From: Dendrophyllia cribrosa
Lineage: Eukaryota; Cnidaria; Anthozoa; Scleractinia; Dendrophylliidae
Direction: 5' to 3'
NCBI GenBank assembly: GCA_024195265.1
Contig: JAJLRJ010000006.1
Location: 3,711,407-3,775,406, forward strand
DNA length: 64,000 nt
The position numbers and the translations under genes are program-made. Positions 54,403 through 64,000 of this stretch are shown piece by piece. The notes beneath the pieces were generated by a model. It searched no databases. It saw nothing but the letters and a program-made list of their open reading frames with translations, and had not been told where the DNA came from. Numbering within the stretch: position 1 is the stretch's first letter; each line of letters starts with the position of its first letter.

Positions 54403-56774
54403 AAATGCTATTCTCACTGCATAATCAATTAGCTCGTAGAGGAAGTTTAAGTAATCTCTTCGCATTCCCCCATGATAGCGCACGCTTGTAGTGGTAGTAA
54501 TGCTTTGCGCTCCTTGAGTGTAAATTTGGTCGCTCCGCCTAAAACGTGGTCCTTTCATCGGTACTCCGGGACGACAGTCGACTTTCGCGACCCACCCACC
54601 CACCCCGCTGGTGGCGGTTGACGAGCTAAGTGTATATCCTCGCTAAGATCATCCTAGCGCTAGGATCATCCGAGCTCCATGTAAACGGCCTCGGGAGCCC
54701 CAAGGTTATCTTCGCTTTTGTTATTGTCGCCTACCGTCTTGCTTTGCAACCGCGCCGAACTCAAAGGTATCGGGGCCATACTGCCGAATTTCACGTAAAC
54801 CAAATGAAAAGTTGATCCTGGATACCGCATTTACGCGTGTAAATTAAATGAACCTTCTAGGATCATCCTAGCACTAGGATAATCCTCTTTCCATGTAAAT
54901 AGGGCCATAGAACGACAAATTTGTGTTGTGGTCCGCCAAAGGTGGGAATGATATTGTAGACCGCGTAGGGACTGAAACTAAGTATAACAATTGGCGACCA
55001 TCTTGCTTAGGACAGTATGGGGGTTGGTATCTGGTCGTTCAAAGTATGTCTTCGTCGAAGTCTCGTAAAATATATCTTATCGGTACCATGTGAAGTGCGA
55101 AGAATGCGAGATGTAGAAGCTCATTTTCGCATCGTTCACAGCGGTAGAAAAGTAAAATGTCAGCGGGTGCTAGAATCATCATCATGACGAATAAACATGA
55201 CGTCACGAGTTTCATTCGGGCAAATTAAGTTCAGCCCCCCGACAAAATTTTTCCCGTACGACGATGTCACAGCGAACGGCTAAACGAGTGCAAAGCAGAC
55301 ATTCAGCAAGGAAACTGCGCAAAGGGTTTAACTTCAGAAGCTTTGAAGGATGAAAGGAGGTCAGCGAAATAGAAAGTGGTGGTGCGGGAATAAAATCTGA
55401 AAAGAACGAGTGGAGAGGTGTAAAGAACAAAAAGGTCAAACAATAAACTAGAACTGGAGAAAATTGATATTTTCCAACGAAAGTCGGATTGTGCTTGGGA
55501 CAAACAACCGTGTTTTATTTGGCGGAAAGACGACGTAAATTATACAGTCGATATGTAATTTGTCCGCGCAAAGTCTCCAGGAAATAATTGGCTGTACACT
55601 CTATCCCTGATCCACTGTACAATATTAGTAAAATGACGAGCGAACTCACTAAATATTGCAAACCTAGATTTCAGGTAAACTGTTCTAAAACTAGCGGGCG
55701 GGAAAATGTAAACAACCGCCGCCGCATTGAAAGTGAAACTATAAACTTAAGTTACTGATCCTAGTTTTACGCAAGACTAAACTAAATGTAATGAATGTGT
55801 TACCTAGCTCGAATTATCTCACGCTATCTCGAAAAAATATTTCTGTTTATATTGTAGCCTGCGAATAAAGCCGCCTCTCATCGCTCCCGGCCGCTAGGGG
55901 CGTTCGCGTCTAAGATATGGTCGCCAGTTGCGAGGATTAATCTTATCTGTCGTTAGAAAATGTTCACCTCTGTGTTCAATCTATCTGTACTATGTTTAAT
56001 ATTTTGACGTAACAAGCAAGTCAGCTTCAGGCTCTTTATAGTTTTATCGGCGGTGAAGAGGTTTTTCTGTTTTTGCCAATTTAGCCGATCGGATATCGCG
56101 CAACTGAGTTACTGATATTTTAAACGGCGTCACTCCTGCACGTGTGGATGAATGAACATTTATCGGCGATACATGGGAAGAAGAATATTGTAATTGTCAT
56201 CATCAGCCTGCTTTTAGCGGAAAGACTACCTTCAGAATCACGGCACCACAATGGCCGCGGACAAAAACGGCAGTTTCTTTCGCTAATATTTTAACGGCAA
56301 AGATGGAAACAGAAATAATAAACCATTGCACTAAGAAATAAATGCGCGCGCAAGAAAATGTTATCATGTGTGTCTACATCCTCATGGACAAATGAATCAC
56401 AACCTTTGCTCAGACGGATCTATAAAGAACCTCCCCTTATTTCATACAAAAGGGGTAGATTTTTAAAAGACTTAAAAGACATACTGATCAGGGCTAAACT
56501 GTAAAACTCAAACCAACCTAAAACCGATTGAACAAAAATCATAAAAAAAAAAAACACGCCAGGCGCTAGTAGGATTTGTGATAGACCTGTCAACACATTT
56601 CATTTCATTTGGTTTCACTGCATACACATTTTTAAAATTATACGAGATTAGCGACGGTTGATTTACGTCATCAGTACGAAATTTCTCAAAGTAAATCGTA
56701 GGCGCTCTCTCGCGCGAACTCCCCTAGCGGCTGGTAGCGATGAGAGGCGGCTGTATTTGCAGGTTATTTATATT
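54403..56774 (+). repeat. Repeat family R, copy 3 (contains the MITE at about 55855-56766)
   Basis: Starts directly at the A-repeat-like ATGCTATTCTCACTGCATAA inside PolB copy 2 and ends at TTATTTATATT. It lacks the extra left and right flanks that copies 1 and 2 share, so it may be the more exact element boundary. Confidence 0.85.
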
Positions 56775-57299
56775 ATTATAGTTATCAAAATGTCCTGACA
56801 CCGTTTTGTTTGTCATTATCCCAGGAATGATTGGCCACACTTAACGAAAAATCCTTTAAACCTACGTTCCCTACGAATTCGTTCAAAATCGACATATTCT
56901 CCCAAAAATCAAGTGTGAAAGTTTTGTAAACATCAAGGCGTTTCCACGGGAGATTATATCACCACTAAGGCACTTCTCGTCAACTACATAAAATGTAATT
57001 ATTTCCGGGGAAATTCAGTCATGTTTTTAAAATTGCTGAAGTGCGCGCGGGGGAAAATACACCAAAAATTATCCAACGCGCGAAGACAAATCCGAGGACG
57101 CGCGAAGACAAGTCAAATGGAGCGTGCATCTCATTATCACAACAGAACACAGTATTATATGACGCATCGTACGCTCCGCCGGTACGGTCCGTACGGATGT
57201 TCGTCCTTGCTTACGGTCCTAATATGCTGAAGTTATACGGCGTGTGCATCTTATTATCACACAGAACACAGTATGACGCTTCGCACGCTTCATACGGAC

Positions 57300-57895
57300 C
57301 GTCAACCTTGCTTATGCGAGAGGAAACAAGCAATCAAGACGTGTGTATACCTCGTTCTGTCAGCGTGAAGCCGAAAATAACGCGCAAGGACATCGAATTT
57401 CTATCTTGAAAAGTTAATTAACTACAATCAATGCGTTCCTTTAGCCAGGTTCTCGCGCCAAACAAGCAACACAGATAATGTGTGCATTAACCTTTTTCTC
57501 TAAGCTTAAGGCCGAAAATAACACGCCAGCTTATAAAAGGACATCAAATTTATATTTTGAAAATGAGAGTGCATGTCTTCAAAAAGGTTCGCGCTCCAAA
57601 GAAACAACACATCCAGATAATGTATATATACCTTAAAAATGGCTGACATCAAATTTCTATCTTGAAAGAGAGAATTAACTAAAGTCGGGAATTTATGCAT
57701 ATCGTCAACAAGGTTCACAGGCCAAATAAGCAACACAGTAAATGTATGTATACCTCCTTCTTGAGCCTTGAAGCCGAAAATAACGCGCTTAAAGTGCATA
57801 AAATCGTTTTATCTTGTAAGCGAGAAAATGCGCTACGTTCATGTGCCAAACAAGCAACACAGATAATGTATGTACAATCTCGGACAGAATAAAAT
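57300..57895 (+). repeat. Degenerate tandem repeat, about 130-140 bp
   Basis: CCAAACAAGCAACACAGATAATGT, GAAGCCGAAAATAACGCGC and GGACATCAAATTTCTATCTTGAAA recur in order about five times (near 57370, 57460, 57600, 57725, 57850). The 57041-57300 stretch to its left has a smaller duplication (CATCTTATTATCACA..AGAACACAGTAT). Confidence 0.65.
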
Positions 57896-58840
57896 GAGAA
57901 ATAACACCTCCCCTCCCCCCGATTCAGTGATGGATTCGCGCGAAAACCAAAACGCGCCATTTTCCCATCTTTGAACTGGGGGGGAGGGGGGTATTAATTT
58001 TTCATTTGAAATGTCCAAGATTGTAGCTTACGTGCTAAATACATTATATTCTTTTCACGCTTATTTGTCTAAAGCTCACACTCCATTACACCACTCCATT
58101 ACACCATAACAGTGTTCACTATTTCATTTGTCGTCGAGGAAGTTCTTTATTGGTCACACGTACGCTCGTGACCACTTGATTGTTTTTTTTTTCTGCCGAC
58201 AAGTCTTTATTGATTTGTACGTTGTCACGCAATTTTATTTATTTTATTTTATTGGCTTCACCGAGGAACAAATAATCAATACACAAATAAATAACATCAG
58301 TTAATAAATTGGCTGGGTGACCGCAACAGCGTGGAGACAATTACCTGCCGATGATAAGAAGGGAACGGTTTTTGTGCCATGCGAGTTGGTTCGCAGATAG
58401 AATGCTTCAAAATCACTGGATAGTCATTCAATGTTTCACGCCACCGATATCTGGTATAATTTTAGCATGACGTAATAGTTGCTTTGAAGTTGTACAAGTT
58501 TTAAAAGTTTATACGTTTCGGTCATTTTCGACTCGATTTAGGTGCCGATCAAGCGATCATTGTGTTGATTTTTGTTGTTGAAATTTTTGAAATGACGCAA
58601 TTTTTAGCAAAAAATACTCCCAAAGCAAAACCTAAAGGAAAACATATCAAGAGTAGAGAAGACAATCAAACCACCTCCACGCATATTTAATGGTTGGCCC
58701 GTAATAGTGCGACGTTTTGAGTCTGCAAAATGATAGTTTTCATTGTGATGCGATCAGTATGTTTGAGTCTCTGCGTTCAGGGTTCGAGCTCTGGAGGACT
58801 TGAAATTAATTTTTCAATGCCTGGATATAGTTCTAGACCT
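57896..58840. other. No recognisable gene; small C/G-rich inverted pair
   Basis: CACCTCCCCTCCCCCC (57906) and GGGGGGGAGGGGGGTATT (57978) form a small inverted pair about 95 bp long, probably a MITE end. Otherwise AT-rich with no supported gene. Confidence 0.45.
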
Positions 58841-59807
58841 GGGATCGGATTCACGAAACCCTCCTAAGTATTGTTTCTTAACAATAGTCTATTGTCATTC
58901 CAACAATAGGCTATTGTTAAGAAACAATACTTCGGCCCCGTCCACACTAATGCGTTTTCGTTTGAAAACACGTGCTTTTTTTATCCGTTTTTACCGATCG
59001 TTCACACTAAAACGTTAAAAAAACGGAGATGTTTATCTATGAAAACGGAGGTTTTGGAAAACGCTTTTCAGAGTGGAGACTTTTGAAAACGCAGGTCTAT
59101 CGTTTTAGTGTGGACGGCAAAAACGGAGCTTTCTGAAAACGCTTACGTCACAAATAGTAGCGCGTAGTATCGCTGACGCTATTGAAGCATGCGTATTAAA
59201 AAGAAAAAACGTCTGAGCAGAGCCTGGTGATGAAAACGCATCTTTGGATCATCGTTTTTCAGCCCCTAGTGTGGACGGTCAAAAACGATGTGAAAACGCT
59301 AGTGTGGACGCAGATCTTTTTATCCGTTTTCGGGGAACCAAAAACGGAGGTTTTCAAAAACGCATTAGTGTGGACGGGGCCTTAGGATACACCGAATGCA
59401 AATATGGCCGCCCAACAATGTTTTGTTTGGACAGGTTCTCAAGAAAAGAAAAGCAATTGGATAATGATAAAGATCAGATCAAAATAAGTCATTGTGTGCA
59501 TTTTCAAGGCCATATTCTTATTTTAGGAGAAGTTATAGGCAATCAAATTTTGGGAAAAACACGAAAGTGAAGCTAGTGAGGATAGAATGTCTTTTCTCAT
59601 ACAAATGCTTATAATTTCAGTGAGCCATAACTTTGCAACCATTTAACCAAAAACACTCAAACTTTGCAAGATGGTACACTTTGCAGCACTTGTTTACGTG
59701 ATATTACTAATTTCTCTGAAAACTTAGCCAAACAAAAAACTGCCTGACGGCCATATTCGCATTCGGTGTATATGTCTTAACTTAAAAGGGCTTCGTGAAT
59801 CCGGCCC
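58841..59807. mobile_element. Foldback MITE with a nested second MITE
   Basis: Outer inverted ends GGATTCACGAAACCCTCCTAAG / CTTAAAAGGGCTTCGTGAATCC bracket an inner inverted pair (ACACCGAATGCAAATATGGCC / GGCCATATTCGCATTCGGTGT). The inner MITE 58934-59382 has its own ends GGCCCCGTCCACACTAATGC and inverse. A separate 63-bp hairpin (58868-58930) adjoins. The 108-codon frame at 59244 overlaps MITE sequence and is not regarded as a gene. Confidence 0.75.
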
Positions 59808-59812
59808 CTGAA

Positions 59813-60420
59813 GCCCAGGCGTTTCTGGTGGGCATTGCTACAGTCAATCGCTGTTGACCACGCACTTTTAGGGCGGGATAACGAGAATTCCGTTTTGTGT
59901 TTCTCTTCTCAGGGCAGTCAGGGCTGGTCTTCCAAGATTCTGAAATGGGACTTTTGGGCTATCTGTTGTGTTTGTTAAAATTTCACCCGGTCCCCTCTTT
60001 TTAGGTTAAGCGTCCATGGAAACCCACTCGACGCTGCTCATCCTACCTTTACCCAAACGATTCAGACGCTAGTAATTGTCAAGTATGGGGAACGCCAACC
60101 CGACTTCAGCATGCTGCCTCATCCACTTTTTGTGTTGATGATCGAAACTGCGATCCAAGCGCGGTTTAAGGAATTCCAGTCAACTATGCGCTCAAAGCCT
60201 TATATTTACCAACAGCAGTAATCTGCGTTGGAATAGCAACTTATCCGTGTCATGACATGGCTAGTTCCCAGCTCCCCCAATTGCATGTACTTAGTCATTG
60301 CGTGGTTCCTAAGCTGTACTCGTGTAGTCTTCATCTTGGATTACTGTACTAGTAAATGTTGTGTTTAGTTATCCTTGTGGATCCTCTCTGATTTCTTAAT
60401 AGTCGCCCAATACTTTTACA
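59813..60420 (+). other. Probable 5' LTR region of the Ty3-like element
   Basis: The stretch ends in ..TTTTACA just before a primer-binding-site-like TGGTGGCAGCGAAG (60421-60434), the normal position of a 5' LTR. Without the 3' LTR inside the window the left boundary cannot be set. Confidence 0.45.
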
Positions 60421-60578
60421 TGGTGGCAGCGAAGAAACGAACAAACACGCCAAGTGCCTTTTTCGTGACTGGAATATTGTGATGAACCCGATGGACGAGG
60501 ATTTTTAACGTCAAATGTTCGTAGCATGAAACTACTTCGCTGAGTTCAATATCTTTACCGGTCAACACTTCTTCAAAT

Positions 60579-61400
60579 ATGGGCGAGTTATCTGGAATCA
60601 AACCGCCTCACATGGATTGGAATGACACTAATTTGCCAACCGCTTTTAAAACTTTCAAACAATATTGTCAGCTTATATTTAACTGACCACTAAACAAGAT
60701 AAAGGAGGAGGAAAAGGCGCCCTACATTCTGTTCTGGATCGGCGAAGAAGGCCTCGATTAATCTTTAACTCTTTCGAGCTAAGTGATGAAGATTAAGCGA
60801 AAACTGACACAAGTTTTGACAAGTTCACTATGTACCTGGAGCCCAAGCTGAATTTTCGGATTGATCGATTCCAGTTGCAGGGTTTCAAACAAACCAATAA
60901 TGAGTCAGTAGATGCTTTTATGGCAAGATGAAAACTTCAAGCGCAGAAGTGTCGCTTCAGCGAGGTCGAGTTATAGGAACGTTTAATTGAACAACTCATC
61001 ATCGGCACTCGAGAGCGAAAAGTACAAGAAGTGCTATTAGGAAAAGACGATAAACTGAAACTTGACAAGGCAATGGATATTGCTAGAACAAGGGAAGCCA
61101 CCATTAATGACATGAAATCCCTAGCACTACAAAGCGCCTCTGCTGTTGAGATGCTGTTAGACAGAGCTCCAACATGCAGTGTGGAAAATGTGGACTTCAC
61201 CATGGAAACAAATGTCCAGCATATGGCACACGCTGCAGGAAGTGCAATCAAAACAACCACTGGGAGCAAGTTTGCAGGAATAGACAAGTGCAAGATAGAC
61301 AATCCAGACCATCGTCTTAACCGCAATTTTAAGGCCAAAAAGCCCATGACAAGGCAAAGAAGAGCAGGATACACTCGGTAAAAGAAGTAAGCTCGGATTT
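60579..61400 (+). pseudogene. Ty3-type Gag with zinc knuckle, frameshifted
   Basis: Starts MGELSGIKPPHMDWNDTNLP at 60579. Several stops and shifts interrupt it before 61031. The part RLIEQLIIGTRERKVQEVLL (about 60985-61040) is the conserved Gag C-terminal helix, and in another frame CGKCGLHHGNKCPAYGTRCR (61166-61226) followed by KCNQNNHW gives two zinc-knuckle-like Cys/His clusters as in cnidarian Ty3 elements. Confidence 0.8.
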
Positions 61401-61407
61401 TGAGGAG

Positions 61408-62002
61408 TTGTTATTCGAGACCATCAGGGTCGATAGTACTGACATTGGCGTAGAGAGAGATGAAGCCTTTGCCAAGATCAAGGTGAAACTGCCGGATATT
61501 GACAATCCTAATGTTATGCTGAAAGTGAAAGTCGATACTGGGACACAAGGAAACATTTTGCCTTTGAGAATCTATGGAAATATGTTTCCAAATCACCTGG
61601 ATGAAAATGGTTTTCCAACAGACATAAAACCAACCCAAACCAACCTTACTGCTTATAATGGCACGACCATAGCCCAACATGGCATATGCTCCATCCAATG
61701 TTCATATGATGACAACGAAACTGAGGCTAAGTTTTTTGTTGCTGATGTCAGCGGCCCTGCGATCTGCGGTCTGCCTACTTCATGTAAGCTCAAGCTGGTG
61801 GAGTTACACTGTGAGGTAACTACAAGCACCAACAGGGCGCCTTACACAGCACCTACAGTAAATAACAAGGGTGATCTTCAGATGTTGTATCCTGACCGCT
61901 TCAACGGCATTGGAAAATTTGAAGGTGAATACCACATTGTCACTGACCCCAAATGTGCTACCAGTGATTCATGCACCACGGAAATGCCCTATTCACATTA
62001 AA
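61408..62002 (+). pseudogene. Ty3-type aspartic protease region
   Basis: A 197-codon open frame with VDTGTQGNILPL (DTG active site at about residue 46) and a later ICGLPTSCKL flap/helix-type motif. Cleaves the Gag-Pol polyprotein in intact relatives. It flows into the RT through a frame change around 61960. Confidence 0.82.
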
Positions 62003-62640
62003 GATGACATTAAGAAGGAACTTGACGAAATGGTCAGTCTTGGAGTTATAAAGCCAGTAACTGAGCCCACCGACTGGGTGTCAAGTGTCGCATATTCCCA
62101 GAAGTCTAATGGGAGATGGAGAGTGTGCCTAGACCCTAAGGACCTAAATCAAGCCGTTAAGAGAAGCTATCACCATACTCCGACTTTTAAAGAAATCACC
62201 CACAAATTCAATGGCAGCAAAGTATTCTCGAAATTAGACGCCCGTCATGGCTACTGGTCCGTAGTAGACTGACAAAGAGTCATCTTACCTTACAACCTTC
62301 AACAGCCCATTCGGAAGGTTCAGATTAAAAGATTAAAGATTTACCCGTCTGCCCTTTGGACTGTGTGTTAGCCATGATATCTTCCAACAGAACATGGATT
62401 TTATTCTTGAGAAATGCCCTGGAACAGTCGGGATTGCTGACGATGTCGCAGTGCATGGTCCAACTGAAGCAGAACACGATGCGAATTTACACAACCTGAT
62501 GATGGTTGCCAGACAACATGGCCTCGTTTTCAACCTAGATAAATGCAAGATTAAGGAGTCCAGGATTACGTTCTTTGGAGTGGTGTATGACGCAGAAGGA
62601 GTTCAGGCACCCAGACCCAGAGAAAGTAGAAGCCATTAAG
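61960..62640 (+). pseudogene. Ty3-type reverse transcriptase, several frameshifts
   Basis: RT begins with VIKPVTEPTDWVSSVAYSQK, RVCLDPKDLN and KLDARHGYWSVV, then a stop at 62270. The stretch to 62395 is readable only by switching frames, including a local AGATTAAAAGATTAAAGAT duplication. The catalytic motif is IADD (62433 region; Tyr is more usual at the first place) in frame 62394-62639, and GLVFNLDKCKI follows. Confidence 0.85.
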
Positions 62641-63459
62641 GCCATTCCAGAACCACAGGGTAACCAGGAGCTCCAATCGTTTCTTGGCATAGCAACTTAC
62701 ATGGCCCCTTTCATTCAGAATCTATCTGCAATGTCAGAGCCTCTGAGAAACTTGCTTAAAAAAGATGCTGACTTTCAGTGGTCTTCATCCCACAGTGCAG
62801 CTTTTCAGGCTATCAAGCAGTCAATCTGTCAGGAGGTGACGCTCACCTGCTTTGATCCTCAAAAGGAAACAGTTGTTCAAGTTGACGCCTCTCTTAGGGG
62901 TCTCGGAAGCGCACTAGTACAGGTAGGCAAGGTTGTTGCATTCGCATCCAGAGCACTTACAGACACTGAGAAACGATATGCAAATATCGAGCGTGAAATT
63001 CTGGCAGTCGTTGTGGCTTGTGAGAAATTTCATTCCTACCTATTTGGCAAGAAGTTCACAGTAGAATCAGACCACAAACCACTTGAAATGATCCAATTGA
63101 AGAATTTAACAGCTGCACCTCCACGACTTCAGCGAATGTTACTCAGGTTACAAGGGTATGATATGACAATCAAGTACAAGCCTGGTACAGAAATGGTTCT
63201 AGCTGATCCAATATCAAGGCTCAATCCCTTACCCACTGAAGACACATTGGACCTACACAGGAAGGTGTGCCTGGTACAGTTCTCCGACGCTAAATTGGAC
63301 ACTTTCAAACAAGACACATCTGCAGACCCTGTGCTATCAGCCCTGAGAGAAATCATCCATGCTGGCTGGCCCGAGAAACGGAAGCAAGTTCCAGTGCCCC
63401 TAAGAGAATATTGGGCCTATCGCGATGAACTGTCCATTGAAAATGGACTTTGTCCTTAA
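62600..63459 (+). pseudogene. Ty3-type RT connection and RNase H
   Basis: Open stretch with LQSFLGIATYMAPFI, then RNase H: QVDASLRGLGSAL (Asp), YANIEREILAVV (Glu), VESDHKPLE (Asp) and LADPISRL (Asp). All four carboxylates are present. It ends in a premature stop at 63457-63459 just before the integrase. Confidence 0.87.
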
Positions 63460-63479
63460 AGGAGCTAGAGAGAGTGATT

Positions 63480-64000
63480 ATTCCAGAGTCATAGAGAAGC
63501 GATGTCATTGAAAGGATACATCAGGCTCATCAAGGTGTTGACAAATGCAGACTGCGAGCAAAATATTGTGTGTTTTGGCCAAACATTAACAAGGACATTG
63601 AGTCCAGGGTACAGGGGTGCGAAATATGCAAAGAAAGTCAAAACTCGCAGGCACATGAAACGCTGGAGCCACATGAAATACCCACAAGGCCTTGGCAGGT
63701 CATAGGAACTGATTTGTTCTTCTGGAATGGAGACGAATATCTGCTTATATGCGACTATTACTCCAAGTTTCCTATCGTCAGGAAAGTGCCCAGCGGACAG
63801 TCCACGTGCAAAACTGTTGTTGGTCTTACCAAATCCGTATTGTCAGAACAAGGAGTACCAGAAATTATTGTCTCGGATAATGGACCACATTATGCCTGTC
63901 AAAGCTACAAGGAGTTCTCTAAGGTATGGGGTTTCCAGCACGTAACATCCATCCCAAGATACCCGCAGTCAAATGGGTTTATTGGACGACAAGTTCAGAC
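63480..64000 (+). pseudogene. Ty3-type integrase, partial, catalytic Glu lost
   Basis: Split over frames: HQAHQGVDKCRLRAKYCV and GCEICKES give the HHCC zinc domain; the core has VIGTDLFFWNGDEYLL (first Asp) and VSDNGPHYA (second Asp). At the third catalytic position the sequence reads SNGFIGRQVQ, Gly where the family has Glu. The window ends inside the core domain. Confidence 0.83.

Overview
The window is eukaryotic and almost entirely mobile or repetitive. The mix of elements points to an anthozoan cnidarian (coral or sea anemone): GIY-YIG Penelope-like element, DIRS/Ngaro-like tyrosine-recombinase elements, L1/Tx1-type LINE, Ty3-like LTR element, TTAA-target DNA transposon, protein-primed PolB relics, many MITEs, and one split discoidin (F5/8C) domain. 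Species was not determined. No bacterial operon, rRNA, CRISPR array or free-standing tRNA gene was seen.

Bases 1-17.1 kb: an inverted repeat of about 0.9 kb (265-1185 and 16231-17127) brackets a Penelope-like element (PLE, 1397-14757) with a 14-bp target-site duplication. The PLE has an inverted, truncated second copy at its left end and was later hit three times: by a 5152-bp TTAA-flanked DNA transposon (3375-8526) carrying an apparently intact three-exon gene for a DDE transposase fused to a DEDDh exonuclease, by a tRNA-derived SINE (8983-9288), and by a DIRS/Ngaro-like element (10786-14561) with a gag-like gene whose intron is a 53-bp minisatellite.

Bases 17.1-32.4 kb: non-autonomous DNA elements. 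These include a Tigger/pogo-like MITE, a poly-G-ended MITE with 8-bp TSD, CTTCG-rich minisatellite arms, a second TTAA-flanked element (21835-23868) that contains a near-perfect palindrome and a small MBD-like ORF, and a 4.5-kb foldback element (24327-28787) with an internally inverted coding segment.

Bases 32.4-57 kb: three copies of a 2.4-kb repeat family R (32382, 44611, 54403), whose start resembles the A repeat of the tyrosine-recombinase element at 50318-53426 and whose right end always holds the same MITE. Between them lie a Mutator-like non-autonomous element with 9-bp TSD (37353-42215) split by a truncated LINE (38624-42123), two broken genes for a protein-primed type-B DNA polymerase (42343-44367 minus; 50108-54402 plus), each just downstream of a large palindrome and sharing a promoter-like block, and a decayed F5/8C gene fragment.

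Bases 57-64 kb: degenerate tandem repeats, nested foldback MITEs, and the 5' part of a frameshifted Ty3-type retrotransposon that runs off the window end.

Strongest leads: (1) the transposase-exonuclease transposon inserted seamlessly at TTAA inside a young PLE; (2) the two PolB genes with palindromic flanks and conserved upstream block; (3) an MBD-like ORF inside a TTAA element; (4) tyrosine-recombinase elements with split direct repeats that carry a minisatellite at the same internal position and have lost reverse transcriptase.
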